Source of the DNA: JAUXFS01 sp963772635
GTDB taxonomy: Bacteria; Pseudomonadota; Alphaproteobacteria; Rhodospirillales; Defluviicoccaceae
Direction: 5' to 3'
Assembly (NCBI GenBank): GCA_963772635.1
Contig: CAVYYK010000018.1
Coordinates: 1-64,000, forward strand
DNA: 64,000 nt
Part shown: one piece after another, positions 1 to 8,520 of the stretch
How positions within the stretch are numbered: the stretch's first letter is position 1
Layout: every line of letters begins with the position of its first letter
Program-made: the position numbers and the translations under genes
The notes under the pieces: generated by a model
The model's input: only the letters and a program-made list of their open reading frames with translations
What the model was told of the DNA's origin: nothing
The model's database searches: none

Positions 1-4
1 ATAA

Positions 5-1657
5 CTATTCCTTGACCAGCTCGATCTCGCTCGGCCGCCAGCTCTTGTCGAAGTATGACGGCAGCGGGCTGTAGAGCCGCAAGATGTTGAACCAGCCCTT
101 CTTGGGATCGGTCTGGATCCAGTTGCCGCGGGCGACGCCGTCGGGCTGCTCGGGACCGAAATAGACGGTGGTCGAACCGTCCTCGGCCGCTTCGGCGGCG
201 GGCGAGGGATAGCTTTGGCTACCGGCACGCGGGTATTTCTGCGGCGTCTGCAGCATCGAGCGGGTCTGGTTGTCGTAGAGGGTGAAGGACCAGAAGGCGG
301 CGGCAGGGATGTCCTTCGGCAGCGTCACCTTGTAGGTCTTGGCGCCGTCGAAGACATCGCCGTTCGCATCGCGGAAGGCGATGAGATACTGCGAGCCGAC
401 GCCCGGGATCTGCATGATCATTGCCGGGCTGTCGAGCGTGTAGGCGTAGTAGAAGGCCGTGCGACTGTCGAGGGTGCGCGCGCCGGTCGGCGGTAGCGGC
501 TTGAACTCGCCGTCCTCGAACGGCGCCGGAGGCGTCTCGAAGAGCGCGCCGCCCTCCCACAGCATCAGGTTCCACTGCGAACCTTCGTAACGGGCCCAGT
601 CGGGATGCTTCTCGAGCGACTGCCATTGCAGCGAGCGGCCGACGCCTTGGCCGACGGCGGCGGCATCGGTCAGGATCTTCTTCATCCGGTCGTCCGGCTT
701 GAACTCCTTGCCATGCACGATGCCGATGGCGGCAAGCTGCCCGGCAAGCTCCACGTCATAGCTGGTGGCAGGCTCGTTCTGGACGTTCTCGTTGATCCTC
801 TCGAAGAAGCCGTAATCGCTGGGCGGGATCGTGTTGAACGATTGCCCGCTACCGTTGATGAACTTCATTTCGGGGATCTTCGGCTCGCCGGCCAGCTTGA
901 TCCCGCCCTTGAGGGCCTCGGCGATGGGCGTCCCGAAGCTGCCGGGCACATAGGGATAGATCTTCAGGTTCTGCTTGATGTTGTCGACAGCAGGCTTCGG
1001 GTCGTTGCCATCCTTGATGAAGGCCCGCATGGCGTAGAGGATCGTGTTGGTCTTGGAATGCGCGACGAAGTAGCCGTCCTCGGGCAGCAGGCCATCATAG
1101 TCGGGCCCGACGATCAGGTACTTGCCGCCGAGGCCGCGGTCGGGCCCCGGCTTGCCCACGTCGATCACCCACTGGAACCACATGTCGTTGATCGCGCCGA
1201 GCCCGTCCGTGGGCTGCTCGATCACCACCGGCCCGTTCGACAGGTCGATGTAGCCGAGATAGTAGACGGTGTCGGCGTTGCCGGTCAGGAAGAGCGAGCT
1301 GGAATCCATCAGCTCCTCGAAGATGACGATGTCGCCGCTGCCGGCGCCCAGCTCCTGAAACCCCTTGACCAGGCCGAGCGCCGAGGCGCCGCGGAAGCTG
1401 TTGTTGTAGACGTTGAGCGCGCGGGTGAAGTCGAGCGTGTCGTAAACCTTCTGCGCGGTCTCGTCGCTGGGCACGCCGTCCTTGAACTCGAGCGTGCCGA
1501 TGCGCGTCTCGATCTTGTCGGGAGCCGACAGGGACTTGATCGTCGCTTCAGAGACTTGCGCCGCGGCGGGAAGAGGCGCTGAAAGCATGAGTGCCGCGCC
1601 CAGAGCGACGGTCGTGACAGCGAGCGTCTTCTCCAGGCAAATACAATCCAACCGCAT
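5..1657 (-). CDS. Secreted DUF1254/DUF1214 domain protein
   Basis: This is a protein of about 550 residues with an N-terminal signal peptide (hydrophobic run about residues 11-30, cleavage near PAAAQ), so it is probably periplasmic. A DUF1254 domain lies in the first half (about residues 75-200). A DUF1214 domain lies at the C-terminus, with the aromatic-rich LYDNQTRSML and GWFNILRLYSPLPSYFDKSW segments typical of that family. I chose the ATG at 1657 because AGGAAG lies just upstream of it; an in-frame start at 1693 would push the signal peptide inward. The biochemical role of the family is not established. It reads away from the beta-propeller gene at 2135 across a 477-bp gap. Confidence 0.85.
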   Translation of the reverse strand: MRLDCICLEKTLAVTTVALGAALMLSAPLPAAAQVSEATIKSLSAPDKIETRIGTLEFKDGVPSDETAQKVYDTLDFTRALNVYNNSFRGASALGLVKGFQELGAGSGDIVIFEELMDSSSLFLTGNADTVYYLGYIDLSNGPVVIEQPTDGLGAINDMWFQWVIDVGKPGPDRGLGGKYLIVGPDYDGLLPEDGYFVAHSKTNTILYAMRAFIKDGNDPKPAVDNIKQNLKIYPYVPGSFGTPIAEALKGGIKLAGEPKIPEMKFINGSGQSFNTIPPSDYGFFERINENVQNEPATSYDVELAGQLAAIGIVHGKEFKPDDRMKKILTDAAAVGQGVGRSLQWQSLEKHPDWARYEGSQWNLMLWEGGALFETPPAPFEDGEFKPLPPTGARTLDSRTAFYYAYTLDSPAMIMQIPGVGSQYLIAFRDANGDVFDGAKTYKVTLPKDIPAAAFWSFTLYDNQTRSMLQTPQKYPRAGSQSYPSPAAEAAEDGSTTVYFGPEQPDGVARGNWIQTDPKKGWFNILRLYSPLPSYFDKSWRPSEIELVKE

Positions 1658-2134
1658 CGATTTCTTCCTAAGTTTGTGAAGCACAATGCCCACCTTTCGC
1701 CGCGTGTGGGCGCTCCCGATGGGCTAACAAAATTTCAGAGCCATTGCCTCTGCCGAATGATGGATAGGATTAGCGACAGATCGGCAGCTTGTCACGCTCG
1801 ACTGCGGCAAACCAGTACGATGGTCCGGGTTTCGAGTTTCAGTGCGATGACAAAGTGGTGGACGTCCACACATGGCTAGGACCGTTGGTTTGACACCACC
1901 CATCGACACAGCCGCTATCTGGGGGTAAGCGGAAACAACCGACCGGTGGTCAGCTTTCCATCAGATTTCGTCGGCTAGACCTTCGGCTGCGGCGATCCGC
2001 CCCACGTATTTGATGTGAAAACGTTTTATTGGATTTTTCCGACACTCGAACACGCTTTTACGGAAGCACGGAAGGCTGAGCTTCTGGGCTTATACAGACT
2101 GTATAAACATTGTTAGGTCGCCATTGGGAGCAGA
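1658..2134. other. Divergent intergenic region
   Basis: This 477-bp gap separates the DUF1254 gene (minus) from the beta-propeller gene (plus). It contains no convincing coding region; the short open frames here have no matching ribosome-binding sites. Base composition is visibly lower in GC than in the flanking genes. A 17-bp perfect palindrome near its right end is listed separately. Confidence 0.6.
2090..2106. promoter_or_regulatory. 17-bp perfect palindrome, operator candidate
   Basis: TTATACAG-A-CTGTATAA is a perfect inverted repeat about a single central base, ending 28 bp before the ATG at 2135. Its size, symmetry and position fit the binding site of a dimeric repressor such as a TetR- or GntR-type protein. 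No regulator gene for it is present in this window. The function is inferred from symmetry and position only. Confidence 0.5.
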
Positions 2135-3232
2135 ATGAAAAAGTCCATCTTGACCTTAGCGTTGCTCTTCCTGGCCTTGGCCACCTATCTGAGCCTGTGG
2201 CCTGTGCCGATACAGCCGGTAAGTTGGAAAGCGCCCGCCGCACCGGGCTACACCGGCGTGCATGCAGTGAACAACAAGCTAACAGGGCTGCAGCTGGTCT
2301 CGCTCGGCACCGAAGAAGGGCCTGAGCACATTGTGTTGGCCCGCGACGGCAAGCTCTATGCGACGGTGGCTAGCGGCAACATCCTGCGCATGAACCCCGA
2401 TGGCACAGCGCAGGAGGTGTTCGCCAACACAGGTGGCCGGGTGCTGGGCTTCGATTTCGACGCCGCCGGCCAACTGATCGCCGCCGACGCTATCAAGGGC
2501 CTGCTGGCTATCGGCCCGGATCGGAAGATCACGGTGCTGGCCGACACCGTGGGCGGCGACCGGATCCGCTATGCCGACGCCGTAGTGGTGGCGAGCAACG
2601 GCAAGGCCTATTTCAGCGACGCATCTCACCGCTTTGCACCGGCCGAGTGGGGCGGCACTTACGAGGCTGCGGTCCTGGACATCATCGAACAATCGTCCAC
2701 CGGGCGCATCCTGGAGTACGACCCCGCCACCAAGACCACCCGCATCGTCGCCAAGGGGTTTAGCTTCGCCAATGGCGTGGCTCTGAGCCACGACGAGCAG
2801 ACCCTGTTCGTCGCCGAGACCGGCAAGTACCGTGTGTGGAAGATCTCCGTGGCGGCCAACAATGTGGACGTCGCGCTAGGCTCGCCGCAGGCCACCGTGC
2901 TACTCGACAACCTGCCCGGCTACCCCGACAACCTGATGCGCGGGCTGTACAACAAGATCTGGTTGGGCTTTTCCGGGCCGCGCAGCGCAAATGTTGATTC
3001 GATGGCCGACAAGCCTTTACTGCGCGAACTCATGCTGCGCCTGCCGCGCTCGCTGTGGCCCCTGCCCAAGGCCTACGGGCATGTGATGGCCTTCACCGAA
3101 GACGGCCGCGTTGTGGCCGACTTGCAGGACCCGACCGGCGCCTACCCGGAGACCACCGGCCTCACCGAAACCGCGGACCGGCTCTATGTGCAGAACCTGC
3201 ACCTCAAGAGCCTGGGTTGGCTTACGCGCTGA
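2135..3232 (+). CDS. Strictosidine synthase / SMP-30-like beta-propeller protein
   Basis: The protein has 365 residues. An N-terminal hydrophobic segment (about residues 5-25) acts as a signal anchor and places the rest in the periplasm. The body is a six-bladed propeller of the strictosidine-synthase / SMP-30 / gluconolactonase group. The diagnostic stretch is STGRILEYDP...FANGVALSHDEQTLFVAETGKYRVWKI (about residues 188-235), followed by PGYPDNL and WLGFSGPR. Bacterial members are usually presumed lactonases or esterases, but the substrate cannot be read from sequence. Only a weak ribosome-binding site (GGGAG) is seen. A perfect palindrome sits just upstream. Confidence 0.85.
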   Translation: MKKSILTLALLFLALATYLSLWPVPIQPVSWKAPAAPGYTGVHAVNNKLTGLQLVSLGTEEGPEHIVLARDGKLYATVASGNILRMNPDGTAQEVFANTGGRVLGFDFDAAGQLIAADAIKGLLAIGPDRKITVLADTVGGDRIRYADAVVVASNGKAYFSDASHRFAPAEWGGTYEAAVLDIIEQSSTGRILEYDPATKTTRIVAKGFSFANGVALSHDEQTLFVAETGKYRVWKISVAANNVDVALGSPQATVLLDNLPGYPDNLMRGLYNKIWLGFSGPRSANVDSMADKPLLRELMLRLPRSLWPLPKAYGHVMAFTEDGRVVADLQDPTGAYPETTGLTETADRLYVQNLHLKSLGWLTR

Positions 3233-3287
3233 AGAAGTGCGGGCGGCCGCCGGGTTGCGTAAACACCTAGAAGACAGGAGGAAGGTA

Positions 3288-3470
3288 ATGTCACTACGCA
3301 CTATCGTCGGGGGAACAGGCAGTCATGTTCGCTCCCGCGCGCGGCCTTCGTCACGGGGCGACCAAAGGGATTCCGGGGACACGTTAGTTATCTCAACCAA
3401 GAATGGACCGATTCAGGATGGAAGTGCACCACGTTTGGCGGTGGTGGCCCTGTCCGATGCTGCCCGGTGA
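3288..3470 (+). CDS. Small hypothetical ORF with strong Shine-Dalgarno
   Basis: A 60-codon frame starts at an ATG preceded by a near-perfect purine-rich AGGAGGAAGG at 5-8 bp spacing, 55 bp after the beta-propeller stop. The N-terminus (MSLRTIVGGTGSH) resembles the opening of a nucleotide-binding fold, but the frame loses any recognisable character within 15 codons. It may be the surviving 5' end of a deleted gene. I do not recognise a family, and coding status is uncertain. Confidence 0.3.
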   Translation: MSLRTIVGGTGSHVRSRARPSSRGDQRDSGDTLVISTKNGPIQDGSAPRLAVVALSDAAR

Positions 3471-3522
3471 TCATGCCGCGTTCGGAACCTTTCCCGGCCA
3501 ACGGCGCCAACGAGCGTCCCTG

Positions 3523-3762
3523 TCAGGAAACGTGGCCCCAGAAAGCGGTTCTTCCTCCGTGGGCTGCTCGCAGAGTGGCGGCGTAGGCTTCGTAGGTGTC
3601 GAAATCCCCGAAATCCCCGATCAATGCGGCTAGGCTCTCGCATTCCATGAAAGGCCGAACTGCTTGGCCGAGTGGGGGTGTCAGGGTTCTTCGGGGGGGG
3701 ATGGCGGTCTCCGTGTCCGACGGTTCGTCTCCGCTGCGCCGGACATGCCACAGCGCGCCGAT
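3523..3762 (-). pseudogene. Possible C-terminal gene fragment
   Basis: This minus-strand frame ends in a protein-like segment (MECESLAALIGDFGDFDTYEAYAATL followed by RAAHGGRTAFW and a stop). Its acidic helix plus basic aromatic ending recalls the extreme C-termini of DUF6880-type proteins, but I hold that only loosely. No start codon with a ribosome-binding site is evident, and upstream codons look random. It lies in the 558-bp stretch between the propeller gene and the patatin, which otherwise shows only the small ORF at 3288. I list it as a possible remnant only. Confidence 0.2.
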
Positions 3763-3790
3763 TTGGTCTGAAAGCGACTTGCTCTCTTTG

Positions 3791-5353
3791 CTATTGGTTC
3801 GATGCTGACACCGGGCACGTACTCGTAGCAAAATTCGGGTCGATGAAGTCGGCTGGAATTTTCAGATCCATCAGCAAGCGCTGAAAGCAGGGATTCTGAT
3901 GGAGAAGCAACTTCCCCGCTTGTTCCACTGTTTCAAGCTCATCTTTGGTAAGCGTCCATGTCGTGCCGATCGCCTTGACGCGGTTTCGGAGCGCATTTTC
4001 CGCCGGCAGGAACTGGTCAAAATCAACCGAAACTCCGTAGACTTTGAGGCCGGCGAATAAGGCCTTATCAGATGGCGCCTTCGACGCGTCGGAGCCGGCG
4101 CTCATTAATGTATCGATCAAGACCTGCATCTCTGCATTCAGACTGGCAGTTGCGGAATCGAGAGGGACGCTGGTTACGCTCTTTATCATGCTGATAATGC
4201 CGGGCGTTCCGGAATCCTGGTCGAGCGAGCTTGGTGGGTCCGAACGCGCGTTGACGGTAATGATAACGATGCTCTTTCGTTCGCCCCGGTTGATCGCATT
4301 CAACAACCGAACCGGTCCATGCGGCGAAAACAGTGTGTCCATCAACGAGTGAATTCCCTGATTGTCTGCGACGCCACCGTCGAGCAAGTGAAGGTAGCGA
4401 ATGTCGCGGAACGCATCCGGGCCGTGCCTGAGCGCGTTCGCGTAGCGAGCCCGCTTGAATTCTTCGAGGTTCAGATAGCGGCCAGCGCGTGATTTGAGAT
4501 CGGTCTCGATCCATTTTGCGCTCGGTATTGCGCCGTTGCAGCCAACGCCGCTGTAGTTCTTGAGATCCATCGGCGAGAGAGCGACGGGAAACGCGGCCGA
4601 CGCTGCGACGCCGACCGACAACGGAAGTGCGGCGAGGTCGGAACAAATGTCATTGAAGCGCTGAGGTGTAAAAGCGAACACCTCTCCCGAGACCATATCG
4701 GTCGCATTCAACAGGATGATGGGGTGGCCACGTCCGACCATGTCCGAAAAGTGCTTGTGGTGAAACAATCTGTCATCGAACAAATCGCGCAGCGCATCGA
4801 TGCGGGTATATCTGCCGGTCGCAAGGCGGAACCAAGTGATCGGATTTGCAGCAGTCCATTCGAGCGCGGCCATGTTGTCGACCGGTTTGTCATCGCGAAT
4901 CAAAAACGCCGATGTCAGCCCGTCAATGTTGTCAGCACCGTAGAGTCCGAGGTAGCCTGCAGTTACGCTGCCCCCTGAGACCGAAGAAACCGCCACGACC
5001 CGGTCAATCAGTCTTTCTGATTTATCGTCATGTTGATATTTGAAGCTGCGGAGTTGCTGTAGCACCGAGAGCGACAACGCCGTCGCGCGTGAGCCCCCAC
5101 CCGAAAACGCCATGATGACGATGGGATCGTCCGGCGAACTGTCCGTGGGAAACGGCTGGAACTCCGGATTTGCGGCGTTCGACCCGAGCGCCTGGTTTGG
5201 ATATTGAGGCGTCGTGCACGCAGCGAGACCAACGATGACGCAGGCAGCGGCGATAACTGACGCCGCGCGCTCAAGCCTCTGCCGTGAACGTAACCAACTT
5301 TGGCCGAACAATCGAAGTTCCGGAAAGAATGACGGATTGACTTTTTGGCTCAT
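3791..5353 (-). CDS. Patatin-like phospholipase, lipoprotein
   Basis: This is a predicted lipid acyl hydrolase of the patatin family with about 520 residues. A lipoprotein-type signal (VIAAACVIVGLAAC, lipobox LAAC at about residue 46) predicts a membrane-anchored mature protein. The oxyanion-hole glycine loop is AFSGGGSRATAL. The nucleophile region is VSSVSGGSVTAG, and the catalytic-dyad aspartate motif is LLDGGVADNQG. I chose the ATG at 5353 because GGAGGG lies 8 bp upstream; another ATG at 5380 lacks one. The n-region before the lipobox is long, so a TTG start at 5311 is possible. The gene overlaps the 3' end of the small gene at 5271-5489 by about 80 bp, which implies cotranscription. Confidence 0.82.
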   Translation of the reverse strand: MSQKVNPSFFPELRLFGQSWLRSRQRLERAASVIAAACVIVGLAACTTPQYPNQALGSNAANPEFQPFPTDSSPDDPIVIMAFSGGGSRATALSLSVLQQLRSFKYQHDDKSERLIDRVVAVSSVSGGSVTAGYLGLYGADNIDGLTSAFLIRDDKPVDNMAALEWTAANPITWFRLATGRYTRIDALRDLFDDRLFHHKHFSDMVGRGHPIILLNATDMVSGEVFAFTPQRFNDICSDLAALPLSVGVAASAAFPVALSPMDLKNYSGVGCNGAIPSAKWIETDLKSRAGRYLNLEEFKRARYANALRHGPDAFRDIRYLHLLDGGVADNQGIHSLMDTLFSPHGPVRLLNAINRGERKSIVIITVNARSDPPSSLDQDSGTPGIISMIKSVTSVPLDSATASLNAEMQVLIDTLMSAGSDASKAPSDKALFAGLKVYGVSVDFDQFLPAENALRNRVKAIGTTWTLTKDELETVEQAGKLLLHQNPCFQRLLMDLKIPADFIDPNFATSTCPVSASNQ

Positions 5354-5489
5354 AGCCGTCGCCCTCCAAGCTGATCTCATACTCGTTCGCCGGCAGCATC
5401 AGAACGTGGTTGGCGATGCCAACCCTGTCACCGTTCGCGAGAACCGCACGGTCTTCGGCGAATGCGACGAGGAGGAATTGAACGCTCAT
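5271..5489 (-). CDS. Small PEGA-like protein
   Basis: The product has 72 residues, starting MSVQFLLVAFAED and containing LPANEYEISLEGDGYEPKSQSV. That pattern is a PEGA-like beta-sandwich element (a PxGxYxIxLxxxGYxP-like signature). No signal peptide is evident. An AGGAAAGG run lies 9 bp upstream of the ATG. The 3' end overlaps the start of the patatin gene, so the two are probably translationally coupled. The function is unknown; PEGA repeats generally occur in surface-layer and envelope proteins. Confidence 0.6.
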   Translation of the reverse strand: MSVQFLLVAFAEDRAVLANGDRVGIANHVLMLPANEYEISLEGDGYEPKSQSVILSGTSIVRPKLVTFTAEA

Positions 5490-6242
5490 GGTGTCCGCCC
5501 TTTCCTGACTTCTGGTCGTACCCCGCCGTTCAGAACGGCGCGTGTTGCTGAGGGATTTGCTCAAGGTCTAAACTCGTATCCTATGGATAATAATCGTTCT
5601 CGACTACGAATAACACTCGGAGCGTCATAGTCATGCAACAAAGTACGGTAGTCTCGCGGCAGCCTATGCAAGGGTACGAGGACTGAGGCGGTCCTACTTG
5701 ATTCGGACAGGTTGTCAGCTTGGTTAGGATCCCATAATCCGCATTATTTTGAACCCCGCCTTCCCGCCAATAGGTGCCGGGTGAAGGCAGCGCGGCATTC
5801 GTCAGATCCCTTAGGCCACCCAGCGACTTGAGCCGGGAATTCCATATGTCTCCTACCGGCCAGCAAGAATGGTACCACGAACGGCTGACGCGGGCGAGTC
5901 TGGTTAAGACCCTGTCAATGACACATGAAGATGTCCGGTGCTTGGAGCACATCAAATGTCGGCTTCCGTTGCTGCTGGGGCTGTGGGGTTGTGGGGCGCT
6001 GCCCAGGTTGGGGCGGCGAAAGGTCACGACGATGTCCCGGTCCACGGCGATACAGCGAAACGCCCGCACGGTGATGCGCGGTGCGAGGGCGCGGCGGGCG
6101 GCGGGCAGGCTGTGGAACGGCGGCGCCGGGTCGGTGTCGGCGTGATAGGGTCTGTTCCGGGCGGCCCGGCCCGGCGGCCCGGTCGCCGAACTTCTCGGGA
6201 ATTCCGGGGCATGTTGGCGGTCTCGAAACAGTGGGCAAATCG
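5490..6242. other. Gene-poor stretch with desaturase relic
   Basis: This interval of about 750 bp lies between the PEGA-like gene and the dioxygenase. Its left two-thirds show no convincing gene on either strand, and the open frames lack start signals. The right end (5985-6185) is a decayed copy of the C-terminus of the fatty acid desaturase at 8521-9444, listed separately. Confidence 0.6.
5985..6185 (-). pseudogene. Fatty acid desaturase C-terminal fragment
   Basis: The minus-strand translation reads RNRPYHADTDPAPPFHSLP, then AARRALAPRITVRAF, then AVDRDIVVTFRRPNLGSAP. This aligns almost residue for residue with the C-terminus of the intact desaturase at 8521-9444 (WNMPYHAEHHAYPALPFHALP, then AAHRALAPRIAVQAP, then AVHREIIRTFRRPHRDSAP). 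The DNA is also alignable. The third histidine box HAEHH has decayed to HADTD, the stop codon is lost, and no upstream two-thirds of the gene is present. It is therefore a non-functional duplicated or left-behind 3' end in the same orientation as the intact gene. Confidence 0.8.
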
Positions 6243-7049
6243 ATGGTGAAACTAGTTGGCGTGGCGGAGGTCGAGGCTTTTGGGCGGGACGGGTGCGTTC
6301 TGCTGCCCGGTTTGCTGAAGGACTGGGTGGAGGTGATTGCCGCCGGGATCGAGCGGAACGTCAGGGAGCCCGGCCCGCTCGCTTCGGAGGGCGTGGAGAG
6401 GGGCGAGCCCGGCCGGTTCTTCGACGACTATTGTAACTGGAGGCGGATCCCCGAGTTCGAGGACGTCGTTCGCAATTCGCCGATGGCCGAGGCGGCGGCG
6501 GTGCTGATGGGCTCGTCGTTGGCGCAGCTCTTCCATGAGCACGTGCTGGTGAAGGAGCCGGGGACGGCGAAGGAAACGCCGTGGCATCAGGACGCGCCCT
6601 ACTACTTTGTCGACGGACGCCAGACCGTCAGCTTCTGGGTGCCCGTCGATCCCGTCACTGAGACCACCCTTCGCTTTGTCGCCGGCTCGCATCTGTGGCC
6701 GAAGCTGGTGCTGCCGGTGCGGTGGCTGACCGAGACGAGCTTCTATGGGGGAGAACATGACTTCCTGGCGGTGCCGGAGCCCGAGGCGCCCGGGAGCGGC
6801 ATGCGGGTGTTGGAATGGCCGATGGCGCCGGGCGACGCGGTCGCCTTCACCTTCCGCACCGTCCATGGCGCACGCGCCAACCTGACCGCCGGGCGGCGGC
6901 GCGCCTTCTCGGCACGGTGGGTGGGCGAGGACGCCGCCGTCGTCGCCCGCGCCGGCCCCACCTCGCCGCCGTTTCCAGGCCATGGCATGAAGCCCGGCGA
7001 CCGGCTCCGCGAGGACCGGTTCCCGGTGATCTGGCGCCGCGCCTCCTGA
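6243..7049 (+). CDS. Phytanoyl-CoA dioxygenase family protein
   Basis: This is a 268-residue Fe(II)/2-oxoglutarate-dependent oxygenase of the PhyH family. The metal triad is visible as H-x-D in WHQDAPYY (about residues 118-120) and a distal histidine in TVHGARANLTAGRRRAFS, whose RRR arginines would bind 2-oxoglutarate. FVAGSHLW and the aromatic FDDYCNWRRIPEFEDVV stretch are also family features. I chose the ATG at 6243 because it begins the conserved VEAFGRDGCVLLPGLL start; the ribosome-binding site is weak. The substrate is unknown. It sits between two copies of desaturase sequence, suggesting an original lipid-modification neighbourhood. Confidence 0.82.
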   Translation: MVKLVGVAEVEAFGRDGCVLLPGLLKDWVEVIAAGIERNVREPGPLASEGVERGEPGRFFDDYCNWRRIPEFEDVVRNSPMAEAAAVLMGSSLAQLFHEHVLVKEPGTAKETPWHQDAPYYFVDGRQTVSFWVPVDPVTETTLRFVAGSHLWPKLVLPVRWLTETSFYGGEHDFLAVPEPEAPGSGMRVLEWPMAPGDAVAFTFRTVHGARANLTAGRRRAFSARWVGEDAAVVARAGPTSPPFPGHGMKPGDRLREDRFPVIWRRAS

Positions 7050-7096
7050 AGCTCTGAAGGGGCATTGCCATACCTGCTCTCTAGATGGGTGATTCC

Positions 7097-7120
7097 CGCA
7101 TCAATCGAGTCTGACCCTAT
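7097..7120. repeat. 24-bp direct repeat, left copy
   Basis: This 24-bp sequence, ending CAATCGAGTCTGACCCTAT, is repeated exactly and in the same orientation at 8336-8359. The two copies bracket the frameshifted sterol desaturase. The GAGTCTGACCCTAT core resembles short repeats often scattered near IS200-like or REP-associated elements, which I recall rather than can show. It may mark the ends of an inserted segment. Confidence 0.65.
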
Positions 7121-7313
7121 CGATGCGAGTCTAAAAAATCTTTAACGTTTGGGATGTATATCCATCATTCGAAGGATGACGCCGCGCGCTTCGGACCTGA
7201 TGCTCGCCATGGTTGTTCATGTGCCCGGAAGCGGGTTCTAGAGAAGTCGGAAATAAACACTCTTGTCGGTTACCCGGCAAATCGAGGAGCCGAGCTGTCG
7301 AGGCGGACGCAGC

Positions 7314-8196
7314 ATGGACGAATTGGCAATACGATTAATTATCAACTCCGGCTCTGCCCTTTGGCATGCCCTGTGTGGATTGCTCATTCCGGCGGTTGTG
7401 TTCGCTGCGCTCGGGGCAATTGTGAAAGGGCGTAGCGCAATCAACGATGCCCGCAAGGCGTTGCCAGAGACGCGTGTTAACCTCTTGATCATCGCCTTCA
7501 ATATCGTTCTGCTTGCACCATTCCTCGCTCTATTCTCGACTTGGATGAGCGAAACCTTTCAAGAAAGCACTCTACAACTGATCAGCGCGTACAAATGGCA
7601 GCTGGTTGCCGACACCCATTGTGATCTTTGCCGCTGTTTTCGTCGGAGATTTCGCCGGATATTGGAGGCATCGGCTCGAACATACGAAATTACTATGGCC
7701 TTCTCACGCCGTGCACCACTCGGACACGCAGATGACCTGGCTGTCTCTGGAGCGGTTTCATCCAGTTAACCGCCTGACTACAATGGCGATCGATAGCGCC
7801 GTTCTGCTGCTCATCGGATTCCCGGCTTATGCTGTGGTTGCGAATAATCTGGTGCGCCACTATTACGGATACTTCATTCATGCCGACTTGCCCTGGACTT
7901 ATGGCAAATTGGGCAGCGTCTTCGTGTCTCCCGTCATGCACCGCTGGCACCACGCCGCGGACGAGAACGCCTACAATACGAACTTTGCGACCGTCTTTTC
8001 GGTGTTCGACAGATGGCATGGGACGTTCCGAGTGCCCGGCCCATGCAGAACTTCGCTCGGCGTCACAGAACACATGGGGTTCGGATTCGTTCGGCAGTTG
8101 CTGTATCCCTTCCGACCGTCTGCGTACCGACGATCAACAGGTGGAATGCCGCCGAGAGCGTCTCAGCTCAGAATTTCGTTTCGAGACACCGAGTAA
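7314..8196 (+). pseudogene. Sterol desaturase / fatty acid hydroxylase, frameshifted
   Basis: Two overlapping plus-strand frames together make one integral-membrane di-iron hydroxylase of the sterol desaturase family. The first frame (7314 to about 7604) supplies two N-terminal membrane segments and ends in LQLISAYKWQL. The second frame (from about 7606) continues PTPIVIFAAVFVGDF and carries all the histidine clusters: HRLEH, HAVHHSD and HRWHHA. Removing one G at 7604-7605 would fuse them cleanly. It is either a pseudogene or a sequencing error. Base composition is lower in GC than the neighbours, and the gene lies between exact 24-bp direct repeats, suggesting transfer. Confidence 0.75.
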
Positions 8197-8520
8197 CGCC
8201 ATCGGGTATCGACCCGAGTTTTTCGATAGTTACATCCGCTCCAATCGTCTTTAGCAGATCCACGCATGGACCCTTTGTTCCATATGCAGAAGGATGGCTA
8301 CTTCGCAGAAAATGAAAATCAGCCATTTCACAGTGCGCATCAATCGAGTCTGACCCTATTGAGACGCGGCCCCTGAACCGCCGAAGGGGCATCGCCAATC
8401 GGCGCCCGAGAAGGCGTAATTGCGTATCATGTCCCCGGAACTCGTCAACGGAACTGTGGTCACCGGAACTCGCTGGAGCACGAGGCCGGGTTCGGGAAAG
8501 ACGACAAAAACCTTTCGGGG
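8197..8520. other. Intergenic region with repeat and remnant motifs
   Basis: This 324-bp stretch holds no convincing gene. It contains the right copy of the 24-bp repeat (8336-8359). A segment at about 8366-8397 resembles the end of the dioxygenase gene (7041-7071, sharing GAAGGGGCATYGCCA). A short hairpin followed by a T-run on the minus strand just after the desaturase stop (about 8505-8519) could act as a weak terminator. Confidence 0.4.
8336..8359. repeat. 24-bp direct repeat, right copy
   Basis: This is an exact second copy of the repeat at 7097-7120, in the same orientation. It lies 140 bp after the sterol desaturase stop. The interval between the copies is about 1.2 kb. Confidence 0.65.
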
